Below, piece by piece: positions 36,015 through 45,857 of a stretch of DNA of 64,000 nt. Where the stretch lies: positions 62,001-126,000 of the forward strand of contig CBDDBH010000025.1 of assembly GCA_965225625.1 (NCBI GenBank), read 5' to 3'. This DNA comes from CBDDBH01 sp965225625. GTDB lineage: Bacteria; Pseudomonadota; Gammaproteobacteria; JADZEE01. The notes below the pieces were generated by a model, which saw nothing but the letters and a program-made list of their open reading frames with translations, did no database searches and had not been told where the DNA came from. Every line of letters starts with the position of its first letter. Position 1 is the stretch's first letter. The translations under genes and the position numbers were made by a program.

Positions 36015-36310
36015 CTAGCGCGTCTTAATCTCAAATTCCAGGTCTCGTCCCGCGTAACCTGGAGTCATATCGGCAGCTAAATATCCCCCGAATGAGGGGA
36101 ATTGCAATGGGGCTAAATTGACTCCAACCCCCTTTTTCACGACAATCGCGCCTCGAAAACTGGACGCCACCGCGAACCTCAACTCGAACGTAGGAGCCGC
36201 CTGCACGCGGCCACTAGAGTCGAATCGCAGCACGACCAACGATGTTGGAGCTGGAGCATGGCGAAGCCACCGCAGCACGGCCACGGATGGCGAGTATGAT
36301 CTGAGACTGT
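36015..36310. other. spacer without supported gene
   Basis: Roughly 300 bases between vfr and tRNA-Met. An 89-codon open frame on the minus strand ends in a protein-like tail (GYLAADMTPGYAGRDLEFEI) and could be a remnant, but lacks a start signal and family. Otherwise only GC-rich short repeats such as GCAGCACG-ACC / GCAGCACG-GCC are seen. Confidence 0.4.
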
Positions 36311-36387
36311 GGCTATGTAGCTCAGTTGGTTAGAGCGCGGCATTCATAATGCTGAGGTCGGTGGTTCAAGTCCACCCATAGCCACCA
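36311..36387 (+). tRNA. tRNA-Met(CAT), elongator type
   Basis: 77 bases with encoded CCA. The acceptor stem GGCTATG pairs with CATAGCC, the D arm is GCTCAGTTGGTTAGAGC, the anticodon loop TTCATAA gives CAT, and the T arm is GGTGGTTCAAGTCCACC. A paired first base (G1-C72) argues against initiator tRNA, and overall it resembles E. coli elongator tRNA-Met. A lysidine-modified Ile tRNA is less likely. Confidence 0.93.
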
Positions 36388-36429
36388 ATAAAAATCAATA
36401 CGTTAGTGAATTATCTGACCCGTTGTAAA

Positions 36430-36543
36430 CAGGCATCAAAAATTGACCCACCATTGGCATCGAATATTGACCCACCAATAATGGGTAAAAAGCTCAGTTT
36501 CAGCGAAGGAAGCATCGTTGAAAGTGGGTCATTTTTCGACGCC
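36430..36543. mobile_element. IS-end or MITE-like remnant with TTGACCCACC repeats
   Basis: GGCATCAAAAATTGACCCAC near 36432 is inverted relative to GTGGGTCATTTTTCGACGCC near 36524, and a further ATTGACCCACC lies between. Multiple internal repeats near both ends are typical of IS21-family termini. The central genes are missing, leaving about 110 bases. It abuts the truncated CAP-type remnant, so the element or its deletion probably removed that gene's 5' part. Confidence 0.45.
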
Positions 36544-36549
36544 TATCAC

Positions 36550-37223
36550 ACCTCTAAGTGGGGCATTTTTGCATGCCGATTTACACGGATCTGCCGGTAC
36601 CGAATCTTGGACCAATGTGGGGTTCGCGATGGTGCCGGAAAACAACGGCAGTACAGCGGTCGGTCCCATAGTATTCAGCGGCGCCTATTGCAGCGCTAAT
36701 ACATCGATAGCGGATCATCACAACCGCTTTATCGTCGGTACGGTCTGGAATGATTTGAACGGCGACGGTGATTACGATGCAAACGAGGGTTTGAACAACG
36801 TCACGGTTATGCCCGATTCGGGTACCTAATTTTACGCAGACCGGAAACGCGGGTGGCTTTGCCATTCCGATCGCGGCGGCGGGAACCTATACGCTGACTT
36901 TTTCCGGCACGGCGCTGGGAGCTGGCACCTTGCAACGAATCGTCGAGGTGGGCACGGTCAGCGTGTTACAGGATCTGGAATTGTCCAGCGCGAACGCCGA
37001 CACTGATGGCGATGGCGTTTTCGACAATGTCGATAATTGTCTGGCTATTTCAAACGCCGATCAAACCGACACAGACGGTGACGGCGAAGGTGATGCCTGC
37101 GACAGCGATGACGATAACGATGGTGTCCTCGATGAGGACGATCCGGCACCGCTAGATCCGAATGTATCGGGCGTTAATAGCATTCTTCCGATTTTGCTAG
37201 ATTTTATTCTTGGCGACGAATAG
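36550..37223 (+). pseudogene. C-terminal remnant of a CAP/SCP-like secreted protein with thrombospondin type 3 repeats
   Basis: The first segment reads GTVWNDLNGDGDYDANEGLN, an SD-repeat/carboxypeptidase-like module common behind CAP domains. The second contains Asp-rich calcium-binding repeats such as DTDGDGVFDNVDNCLAISNA and DTDGDGEGDACDSDDDNDG, then a hydrophobic C-terminus. The N-terminal CAP core is absent and the 5' end runs into IS-end repeats. A one-base insertion at the TACCTAATTTT near 36828 shifts frame between the segments. A truncated, frameshifted remnant, function lost. Confidence 0.65.
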
Positions 37224-37387
37224 GATCCGTCGCCACGTCTGTGGCGAGTTCCTATGTAATCGTTATCCGTGATGTTATTCACGCAAAAGGTCACCGAATA
37301 TCTATCATCAGCGCCGCGCCTCCAGTGGACCGCAACACCGGGTGTAGTATGATCTCGGTCCCGTGAAGGTATACAGCGACATTGCCC

Positions 37388-38569
37388 ATGATTGACTATA
37401 GCACTGTGCCATATCCCATCCGCCCGGATTTCGCCGCGGCGCATAATCGCTACTGGGAGCGCCTGGCCGGACCGGGGAGCTGGCTGACCGGTGCGCAACG
37501 CATCGAGGTTGCCCGCGAGGTCAGACACGCGTTCGATTGCGATTTCTGCCAGCGCCGCAAAGATGCGCTGTCGCCGACCCATGTCGATGGTACCCACGAC
37601 AAGGTCACCAGCCTTTCCGACACAATGATCGAGATGATCCACCGGGTAGTCACCGATTCGGGCCGTCTCACCAAGGCCTGGTTCGACGGCCTCATCGCCC
37701 AGGGTCTCAGCGAAGAGGAATACGTCGAGATACTCGGTACCGTCGTCAATCTCTTCTCCATCGACGAGTTCTGCCGCGCGCTTGCACTACCACCCAATCC
37801 ATTGCCCGAACCCAAAGCTGGTGAACCCACGGGCTACCGTCCACTGACGCTGGTCAATGACGGTGCCTGGGTCAAAACGCTGCCGCATACCGTCGACGAA
37901 GGGCCGGAGTCCGATCTGTGGCCAGGTAGGACTGGTTACGTCATCCGCGCTTTGTCGCTAGTGCCGGACGAAGTTCGCTCCATGCTGGATCTGCTGGAGG
38001 TACATTACCTCAGCAACGATTACATTTTTAAAGTCAAAGGATCACCCAAGGGAACGCTAACACGGGTGCAGGCCGAGGTAGTCGCCATTCGAGTATCCGC
38101 ACTCAATGGCTGTTTCTACTGAACCTCCTCACATGCGGTGATGCTCCGTGAGAGCGCCACGAGCAACGGAGAGACAGTCAACCTGCAGGGCCTGTCAGAT
38201 CCGAATTGCAGCAAGCTGGACGATGTACCGTATTCCGAGGCGTTGATCGGTTTATCCGACGCGTTTCTAAGCCGTGATGCCGAAGCGTTGGCAGCCGCGC
38301 GAGATGCCCTGGAGCGCGCGATGGGGGTGGAAGCGATGATCGATGCGGCTGGGGTCGCCTCGAATTTCCAACGCATGGACCGGATTGCGGACGGCGCCGG
38401 GATCCCCTCGGACGCGCCGATGGTGATCATGGGCGAGGATATCATCGAACAGTTAAAGCTGGACGAATACGTGTCCGCTGGAAATACCCCCAAACTGTCG
38501 TGGCTGATGCGCCAGATCATGAAATTCCTGGCAGTGCCCAAGCTGCGCGAGCGCTTTTCACTCGACTAG
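37388..38569 (+). CDS. two-domain carboxymuconolactone decarboxylase/AhpD-like protein, candidate selenoprotein (TGA at codon 245)
   Basis: 394 codons. Domain 1 (about residues 15-130) contains CDFC near residue 55 in an alkylhydroperoxidase-like helix. Domain 2 carries the AhpD core: Glu230, then 11 residues, Cys242-F-Y, TGA (38120-38122), T-S-S and His249, i.e. E-X11-C-X2-U-X3-H, where AhpD has E118, C130, C133, H137. The frame continues without any other stop to TAG at 38567. CMD-domain and AhpD-like proteins with selenocysteine at this site have been described in marine metagenomes. A hairpin with apical loop starts 16 bases after the TGA. Role: thiol/selenol peroxidase or reductase. The alternative, a Cys-to-stop error, would have to strike the catalytic position by chance. 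The preferred start is ATG 37388. Confidence 0.8.
38120..38152 (+). promoter_or_regulatory. candidate bacterial SECIS hairpin after the TGA
   Basis: From the TGA at 38120, CTCA (38128-38131) pairs with TGAG (38149-38152), and CGG (38136-38138) with CCG (38146-38148), closing a seven-base loop TGATGCT that has G in its second position. The loop begins 17 bases after the TGA, within the spacing reported for bacterial SECIS elements. The stem is bulged and short, so the support is moderate. Confidence 0.5.
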
Positions 38570-38636
38570 CCGCAAGTGGCGCGCGCGTACATTCAGGAAT
38601 CCTGAACCGTCGCAGACAGCTCCGCCGTCTGCCGTC

Positions 38637-40539
38637 ATGCGCGCTCACAAACCCGCAATTTTAATCCTCGCGGCGTTGTTACCGACCGCGCTTGTAACGA
38701 TGGCGCACGCCTGGACAGCCTATGGCGGAGGCGCTGGCGGCGGTCAGTATTCGCCGCTCGCGCAGCTCACAGTCGACAACGTGCAACGACTCGCGCCCGC
38801 GTGGATCTATCACACGGGTGAACTCGCCGACGGCAGTAACGGCATCGCGCCGACGACCTTCGAAGTCAATCCGATTTTCGTCAACAACGCCCTATATTTC
38901 TGTACACCCTACGGTCGGGTCGTGGCGCTGCGACCGGATACTGGCCAGGAGTTGTGGAGCTTCGATCCCGGCATCGATCGCACGACAACCATTATCGGCG
39001 CACACATCTGTCGTGGTGTCAGCTATTGGGAAGATGCACGGGCCGAACCGGCTAGCGTTTGTCGCAAGCGGGTGTTTCACGGTGTCGCAGATGGCCGCTT
39101 GATCGCGTTGGACGCTGATACCGGGCGCCGGTGTGAGGACTTCGGCCAGGCTGGAGAAGTCCGCTTGGACGCATTCGACTATCACGGCCACGGGGATGTC
39201 GGCCTGACATCGCCGCCCGCCGTCGTCAGGGATCGCGTCGTCGTGGGCGCCAGTTTTCCAAGCTACGAAAAAACCGATTCCGTAGATGGGATTGTTCGCG
39301 CATTCGATGCCCGCACAGGAGGACAGGTTTGGTCCTGGAATCCGATCCCGCCGTCGTTGAGCAGCAGCATTGGCGGCGCCAACGTGTGGGCACCGATATC
39401 CGTCGACCGTGCGCGCGGATTGGTGTTTGTGCCGACCACCAGTCCCACACCGGACATTTACGGCGTAGCGCGCGAGGAACCCGTGCCATACGCGAACGCC
39501 GTAGTCGCACTCAACGCAGACAGCGGCACCGTGCAATGGCACTTCCAGACCGTGCATCACGATTTGTTCGACTACGATCTACCGGCGCAGCCGCTGCTAG
39601 TTGAACTTCAACGCGGGAATGCGACCGTGCCTGCCGTGGTGCAGGTGACCAAGACCGGTTTTGTGTTCGTGCTGCATCGTGAGACGGGCGAACCGGTGTT
39701 CGCCCGTCGAGGAACGCCCGGTGCCGCCATCTGATTTGCCGGGTGAAGTCGCCGCCGCGACCCAACCGTTTTCAACTGAACTGGCACCGTTTGCGAGACA
39801 GGACTTCACGGCCGACGAAGCATGGGGTTTGACGTTCTGGGATCGGGGCCGTTGCCGCGCGGCCGTCGAGGCGCTGCGCAATGAAGGACTGTTCACACCG
39901 GCGAGTCTGCGAGGGAGCATGTTGATACCGAGTTCCGCCGGCGGTGCGAACTGGGGTGCCGCTGCTTTTGATCCGCAGCGGCAGATCCTGATTGTCAACA
40001 ACACCAATCTGGCGTTCTCGTCGCGCCTTATTGAACGCGAGAAATTCGATCTGGAGCTGGCGCGGCAACGCTATGCCACCGTCGGCATGATGCCCGATAC
40101 CCCCTACGTCTGGATGGAAGCGCCTATCATGTCGCCCTTCGGTGTGCCCTGTACGCCGCCCCCTTGGGGGGCCATCACCGCCTACGATATGACGGCAGGT
40201 GAGATCCTCTGGCAGATTCCTTTCGGGCGTATGCCGGTCGGCCCGTTTCGCACACCGCGGGCCTGGGGCGCACCGCACATGGGCGGCGCCATCATTACCG
40301 CCGGCGGGCTGATCTTTATTGGCGCGAGCCTGGACAGCAGGCTGCGAGCCTACTCTTTGGCTGACGGCGAACAGGTTTGGGAAGCAGAACTCCCGGCCCC
40401 CGGCGTCGCCACGCCAATGACTTACTCGGCCGGCGAACCGGCGCGGCAGTACGTGGTTATTGCCGCAGGCGGCCACGCAAGACTCAGCTCGCAATTATCA
40501 GACGCACTCGTCGCTTTTGCCTTGCCGGCTGCTCACTAG
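38637..40539 (+). CDS. PQQ-dependent (quinoprotein) dehydrogenase, frameshifted
   Basis: Periplasmic beta-propeller dehydrogenase using pyrroloquinoline quinone. A signal peptide (ILILAALLPTALVTMAHA) precedes the propeller, which shows W-motif repeats such as DTGQELWSFDPGIDR, DARTGGQVWSWNP, NADSGTVQWHFQTVHHDLFD and TAGEILWQIPFGR. The HDLFDYD block and GAHICRGVSYW are typical of the membrane-type glucose dehydrogenase propeller. The frame shifts at about 39701-39704: HRETGEPVF is followed in the other frame by PVEERPVPPSDLPGE, consistent with one extra base. Joined length is about 633 residues. No N-terminal membrane helices or cytochrome domain, so the electron acceptor and substrate are unknown. 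Confidence 0.82.
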
Positions 40540-40562
40540 CGCAGATCGGACCGAGCCTTCGA

Positions 40563-40698
40563 GATTTTGGGGGGTCAAGTCTTGTCTTTTGCTAGTGGTA
40601 TGGACGCTTTCACAGATTTTGGGGGGTCAGGTCTTGTCTTTTGCTAGGATTTTCACAGATTTTGCAGATTTTGGGGGTCAGGTCTTGTCTTTTGCTAG
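40563..40698 (+). repeat. three tandem copies of a GTCAGGTCTTG repeat
   Basis: A unit of about 33 bases, GATTTTGGGGGGTCAGG then TCTTGTCTTTTGCTAG, occurs at 40563-40595, 40615-40647 and 40667-40698, separated by 19-base spacers containing TTTCACA or GGACGCTTT pieces. It lies between the PQQ gene and the stop of the convergent DUF3604 gene. Three copies and no cas genes speak against CRISPR; resembles dispersed IS200/REP-type extragenic repeats. Confidence 0.7.
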
Positions 40699-40712
40699 TG
40701 GTCTGGACGCTT

Positions 40713-42794
40713 TTAATTTTTAGCTTGCGGTGAATACCAGATGGGTGACGTCCACGCCATTTCCTGGATAACGTGCCTGGAGCTATCTTCACAAACTTCA
40801 GGCCTATTTGGCTCCTCATATTTCAGACAGTCCAGCAGGCTCCAGCGCGGACTGGGGTTTTCAACAACGCGAAGATAGTAATAAGACGGCACACCCGAGT
40901 CGAACTCGTCATCTATGAATACAGCACATAAGGAATCATGACCCTCGCCGAACTGCGCACCGGTAGTGGTATCGACGCCAGCACCATTGTCCGCATTCCC
41001 CGCGACAGTGTGCACTTTATAATGTGGCTTGCGCTCACTATCGATCCAGCCCTTGATTACTTGTAACTGTTGTAGCGGAGTCGCATCAGTAGCCGGGTCG
41101 CGAAGTGCTGACACAATAAAAGATGGTTTGCTTGCCTTGTTGGGTATCAAATCAAGATCACCGCCCATGGGAACGCCAGTAGCATAAGCCTGAGTCATCA
41201 TGTCTGGCATTTCACAACTTTTCTCTGAAATTGCCCAACCGCCAAAAAAACGCGGCACGATTCTCGGTCCTGAGGTACCGAATACTTCGCGGCGCTGCAT
41301 CGCATTGAAAATTGCATCGCGGGAGTTCTCTTCCGCCCACACTCCGGCCAGTCCACCTGGACTACCAAGGATCCCGGTGGGCAAAGTGCCTGGTTTAAGG
41401 CGATTATCGGGTAACATCTCACCAGTCACGTAGCCGCCCCATTCATCTTCTTTTACTGAGCCCGGTGTTGAAGTATGTCCATCGCTCGCCGCGACAACAC
41501 CAAATTTCACCGGATTTACTCCAATCGCCTGTTCTTCTGCAAGGCCCGTCAACAGAGCGCTGCGTAAGAAGTCATTGGCAGATACACAGCCACCGCCCAT
41601 CATGCCATGACGACCGAAACCTTCTTCGCATTCGGTTGTTTTTGCAGCAGGGTCTTCCGTATCAAAAATTAGCTTGGCGCCATCCATGCTGATATTAATT
41701 CGCTTCGCCAAGGTGCCAATGTTACGGATTTGCTCAAAATCACAAAGCTCATCAGGTGCACCAATGACGTTGCCTAGTCCATTTATGCATTCCGATGCTC
41801 CCTTGTGCTGAAATATCTCCATGATCGGTTCACTTTGCAATCGCGCTTGCGCGTACATTTTTCGATTATCGAGAGTCGGTTCAAGATCGGCATAAGGCGT
41901 CAATAGACGACCATTGGAAAGGTTGCTGTTATGGGGGATGGTTAAATATTCGCAATCGTTACTGTCGTTGCAGACGGCGTTTAACTGTTTCCATAAAAGA
42001 TAGTCGAATGGATTTTCCATGTAGGTGACAGGTAAGGCCGGAACATTGGCATTGCGAAAGATAACATTCCGATGATAGTTGGAGTTGTTAGGAGTACCCG
42101 TGTATTCGTAGGCCACAAAACTGGTAAATTTACATTCTGAACTGCGATCGTAGGCTTGTTCGGCAGCATCAATAACCACCTGCCAGGGTCCGGCAGCATA
42201 ATCGCGACATATTTCCCCATCATCACCGCATAACATAGCAATGCGTTCGGGATAATCACCACTCATGGCTGTTGCTATCATGGCGCTCCCACGAAATTCG
42301 ACCTTGCGGTATTCGACACAAAATTCACCATCGTAGGCAGGTGATTCCGGCGTTTTACATAGTGCAGTTTCACCAAGGAACTCGCCGTGATCTGTCACTG
42401 CTGCAAAGTCGAGGGGACGATCGATAGAAATTTCTCCAGTAACATTACCTTGCTCATCAACCGGGAAAAATGGAATCGGTTCGCCTTTGGCGAAACGATA
42501 GGCATCTGCCGGAAGTGTTTTAGTGCGCCCTGCGGCTGCATCAAATGACAGCGAGGTATGCACATGCAATTCACCAAACAGAGCTTTGCGCTCCACGGCA
42601 AAATCTGCACATGCCTCGCGGACTTCGCTGTATTCGCGAGAGGAACTTGAATCGGGCGTTGATGTTTCAGTTGAGGGGGCTTCATTCAACGCCGGAGCAA
42701 TAGAGATGGCATTTGTGTCAGCGTGATCGTCCGAACAACCACCAAGCGCCAGTAATAAGACAGTAACGGCCATAAAATGAAGGCGAATTTGCAT
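40713..42794 (-). CDS. DUF3604 family lipoprotein (PHP-like metal hydrolase fold)
   Basis: 693 residues from ATG 42794 (GGGAG upstream). The N-terminus is a lipoprotein signal with lipobox ALGGC. Family motifs are KALFGELHVHTSLSFDA and DFAAVTDHGEFLGE, the paired His of a PHP-type metal site, then TIPHNSNLSNG, NPVKFGVVAASDGHTSTPG and ENSRDAIFNAMQRREVFGTSGPR, with a C-terminal QEMAWTSPIWY. DUF3604 proteins are common in marine proteobacteria and of unproven substrate, some near phosphonate or sulfatase genes. It faces the PQQ dehydrogenase and is preceded by a 300-base spacer. Composition does not differ obviously from neighbours. Confidence 0.85.
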   Translation of the reverse strand: MQIRLHFMAVTVLLLALGGCSDDHADTNAISIAPALNEAPSTETSTPDSSSSREYSEVREACADFAVERKALFGELHVHTSLSFDAAAGRTKTLPADAYRFAKGEPIPFFPVDEQGNVTGEISIDRPLDFAAVTDHGEFLGETALCKTPESPAYDGEFCVEYRKVEFRGSAMIATAMSGDYPERIAMLCGDDGEICRDYAAGPWQVVIDAAEQAYDRSSECKFTSFVAYEYTGTPNNSNYHRNVIFRNANVPALPVTYMENPFDYLLWKQLNAVCNDSNDCEYLTIPHNSNLSNGRLLTPYADLEPTLDNRKMYAQARLQSEPIMEIFQHKGASECINGLGNVIGAPDELCDFEQIRNIGTLAKRINISMDGAKLIFDTEDPAAKTTECEEGFGRHGMMGGGCVSANDFLRSALLTGLAEEQAIGVNPVKFGVVAASDGHTSTPGSVKEDEWGGYVTGEMLPDNRLKPGTLPTGILGSPGGLAGVWAEENSRDAIFNAMQRREVFGTSGPRIVPRFFGGWAISEKSCEMPDMMTQAYATGVPMGGDLDLIPNKASKPSFIVSALRDPATDATPLQQLQVIKGWIDSERKPHYKVHTVAGNADNGAGVDTTTGAQFGEGHDSLCAVFIDDEFDSGVPSYYYLRVVENPSPRWSLLDCLKYEEPNRPEVCEDSSRHVIQEMAWTSPIWYSPQAKN

Positions 42795-42900
42795 CAAACC
42801 GACTCCCGTGAATGCGAATTACAACGGCAAACTAGCATATTGATACAGCTATTGAACTCACCATCTCACTCCATGCTGTGACTTTGGTTATGTTCATGTT

Positions 42901-43176
42901 GTGTCCCCCTCCAACGCTACGTTATTCCAGCGACACGTCCAGGCGAACCAATCATTTTGCGGTTCGGATTCAAGCACCCCGTCAACCATCTTTCATCCAG
43001 AACACCGTTTCGGTATTGACGCCAATCGGGTTCACGAAGCAGTCGGTGGTTCCACCCAGTATCCTGCACCTATTGGGACAAATCTATGCTGGTGGACGGA
43101 GCCGCAAGGAGCGGGCTGCTCGGCATTCTTCTATCTGGTCAATAGCAGAGTTTTATTAAAACCCGTTACCGCTTGA
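42901..43176 (+). CDS. short open frame, possible remnant
   Basis: A 91-codon frame whose latter half looks protein-like (VGGSTQYPAPIGTNLCWWTE) but which has no family I recognise and no clear ribosome site. It occupies most of the 42798-43250 gap. It could be the 3' tail of a lost extracellular protein gene. Low confidence, reported because the gap holds nothing else. Confidence 0.25.
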   Translation: MSPSNATLFQRHVQANQSFCGSDSSTPSTIFHPEHRFGIDANRVHEAVGGSTQYPAPIGTNLCWWTEPQGAGCSAFFYLVNSRVLLKPVTA

Positions 43177-44756
43177 GACATACGCTTGCTCGACGAGCAC
43201 GCCGGAATGTATGGCCGGTTCGTCGCCTGCGCTATATCAGTTTTAAAGTTATTTTGATGAACACGTCGCACCAAGTGCGAATGCCAACTACCAACTCGCA
43301 AGCACCGACTCGGCGTAGACACCTCAACCACGTATCGAAACACGATACAATTCACAGGCCAGCATTCGGGGGGCATCGCTTGGCCGACTCCATCATCCAG
43401 CAGTTAGTCCACCGCAAGATGTTCCGCATCACGGCGGGGTATCTGGCGGTGGCGTGGGTGCTGTGGCAGGTGGTAGACACTACGTGCCCGACCTTTGAGT
43501 GTTCGCTGTCATTTCAGAAGTCCATATTCTGGTTTCTTGTAGCCGGATTGCCGGTCACGCTTACAGTTGCTTGGGTGCACTGGAAGACGGCCATCCTTGT
43601 CGGTGTGGGAATACTTGCCGGGATAACGGTCACTCTTCTGGTGACTCGAGCTACATCGCCTGCCCCAGAGTCTAAAACTACCGCGATTACCCCGGTGACC
43701 GAAGTTACCCAGCCTGCCCCCACACCCACCGCAACAGTTGAGGAGAAGTCCATCGCAGTGCTGCCGTTTGTGAATATGAGTGATGACCGGGAGCAGGAGT
43801 ATTTCAGTGACGGTATATCGGAGGAAATACTAAACGGTCTCGCTAAGGTAGAGACGCTGCGTGTCGCTGCGCGGACCTCGTCGTTCTTTTTCAAAGGTAA
43901 GGACGCCGATCTGGAGACAATAGCTGAGAAACTGGGTGTCGCCCATGTCCTGGAAGGTAGTGTCAGAAAGGCGGGTGATCGACTTCGTATCACGGCGCAA
44001 CTAATTAAGGTCGATGACGGCTTTCACTTATGGTCCGAGTCTTACGACCGTGAACTGACGGACATCTTTGCTGTTCAGGATGAGATTGCCAATGCAGTTG
44101 TCGATGCGTTGAAGATAGAACTGGGTGTTACAGCGGGCAGTACATTGGTAGATATCGGCACGACCAACCGCGAAGCCTACGATTGGTATTTGCGCGGCAA
44201 GGATGCATTGGTTACCGGTAGCTTAGAGGGATTCCAACGCGGCGTTGGATACTTCAATCGCGCGATTGAGCTGGATCCCGACTATGTTGATGCTTACGCC
44301 TATCTCGCGTTCGCGCACATATTGCAACATCCGTTTACGCTCTACCAAAAACCCTACCGAGAATTAGCACCGGACATCAAACACGCCTACTCGCGGGCCT
44401 TGGCATTGGAGCCCGCACACAGTGCGGCGCTGTGCGCTAAGGGATATGACAAGATGTTTTTAGAGTGGGACTGGTCCGAGGCGGGGAAGCTATTCCGAGC
44501 AGGGACTGGCGAGGGTAAGGTTAATGACGTTTGCCTGGGAACCTATGTCGCGTGGTATCTTCTAGCGCTCGGTCAGTACGAGGAGGCAATCGCATTACTT
44601 CGCAGCGCCGAGCGGAGCGATCCCCTGAATCTCGAGCTTAAACATCAGCTCGGCGCTTATCTTGGACAATTTGCCGGCGAGTGGGAAGAAGGGAGCAACC
44701 ACCTCCGTGCAGTAATCGACGCCGTGCCCGACCACGTATTCGCGCTCACCGATTTA

Positions 44757-45857
44757 CTCAGCAGTCGCCAATATAGGCGACAGATGGAGCAAGAAAGAAT
44801 GATCGAACAAGGTGGGGCATACGCTTGAGTTGGGTGAGTTGCTCCTCGATCTTCTCGCGCAGTGTTTCGCCCGCCCGCAGCGTCCGTCGCGCCGCACCCG
44901 TGCGCTTGACGTGACTCCACACCCATTCATCGGGGTTCAGGTCTGGCGCGTAACCGGGCAGAAAATGCAGGCTCAGCCGGCCATTCGTCGAAGCGACGTA
45001 GTCGCGCACGCACGCGGTCTTGTGCGCCGGCAGACTGTCGAGCACGAGATGCACCGGTTTGCGCCGGCCCCGCATGAGCTGGCGCAGCAAGGTGACAAAC
45101 AAATCGGCTTTGAGCGCGCCGCTATAGGTGCAAAACCAGAACGCCCCGTTGGCGTTGACCGCCGAGGCGGCACTGAACGATTGACGCTGTCCGGGTCGGT
45201 ACACGACCGGCGTCTGGCCGCGCACGCCCCAGGTCTTACCGTGCACCGTATCAGCACGGAAGCCAGACTCATCCCAGAAAAACACCTCGCCACCGTGCTG
45301 TTTCGCTTGACGGGCGATGGCTGGGAAGGTTTCACGCTGCCAGCGTTCAATCGCCTCGGGGTCCCGCTGATAGGCTCGCTGCAGCGGCTTGTGCGGCGTC
45401 AATCCCAGTTTCGCCAACAACTCCCCGACCGCCGTGACGCCTATCGTCACCCCGAACTTCTGCGTCACCAACTCCACGACCACCGCGCGCGTCCACAAGC
45501 CGAAGTCCAATCCATACTGTCGCGGGTCACGACCATTGATCCAGCGGAACACCTGTCGCTCTTGCGCCGCGCTCAGGGTTCGTGGCCGCCCCGTAGCCTT
45601 CGTCGAACGCAACGCCTTGATGCCGACACCCGGCTGCAGCGCCGCTTTGATCCATTTGTAGATGGTCGTCCGGTTGAACCCGAACGATGCGATCACCGTC
45701 GCCGGCGACTCGCCTTCGCGAACGCGCTCTATCGCCATCAAGCGAATAGCTTCCAAGGTCGAATGGTCAAGCGTGCGGCCGTCCAGTTTCATATCTGATC
45801 CGATCGGTACGCTCTCAGAAAGTTCCATCGATGTCGCCTTATTTATCGACTAGTGAG
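44757..45857 (-). mobile_element. IS630-family insertion sequence
   Basis: 1101 bases between TA dinucleotides at 44755 and 45858, the target duplication of IS630/Tc1 elements. Imperfect terminal inverted repeats begin CTCA-N2-AGTCG and contain AATA(T/A)AGGCGACA at both ends. One transposase gene, minus strand, ends two bases from the left terminus. The precise joint with the interrupted TPR gene suggests recent insertion. Confidence 0.9.
44758..45828 (-). CDS. IS630 family transposase
   Basis: 356 residues. An N-terminal helix-turn-helix pair (VIASFGFNRTTIYKWIKAAL; a winged linker with TGRPRTLSAAQERQVFRW) precedes the DDE catalytic domain: first Asp in FFWDESGFRADT, second in HLVLDSLPAHKT, and Glu in YAPDLNPDEWVWSHVK. 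All three acidic residues are present and the frame is uninterrupted, so the enzyme may be functional. It fills nearly the entire element. Confidence 0.93.
   Translation of the reverse strand: MELSESVPIGSDMKLDGRTLDHSTLEAIRLMAIERVREGESPATVIASFGFNRTTIYKWIKAALQPGVGIKALRSTKATGRPRTLSAAQERQVFRWINGRDPRQYGLDFGLWTRAVVVELVTQKFGVTIGVTAVGELLAKLGLTPHKPLQRAYQRDPEAIERWQRETFPAIARQAKQHGGEVFFWDESGFRADTVHGKTWGVRGQTPVVYRPGQRQSFSAASAVNANGAFWFCTYSGALKADLFVTLLRQLMRGRRKPVHLVLDSLPAHKTACVRDYVASTNGRLSLHFLPGYAPDLNPDEWVWSHVKRTGAARRTLRAGETLREKIEEQLTQLKRMPHLVRSFFLAPSVAYIGDC

Noticed and set aside
36015..36284. An 89-codon minus-strand gene
   Set aside because: The tail looks protein-like, but there is no ribosome site, family or conserved motif; kept only as a note.
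40563..40698. A CRISPR array
   Set aside because: Only three units, spacers are short and partly repeated, and there are no cas genes.
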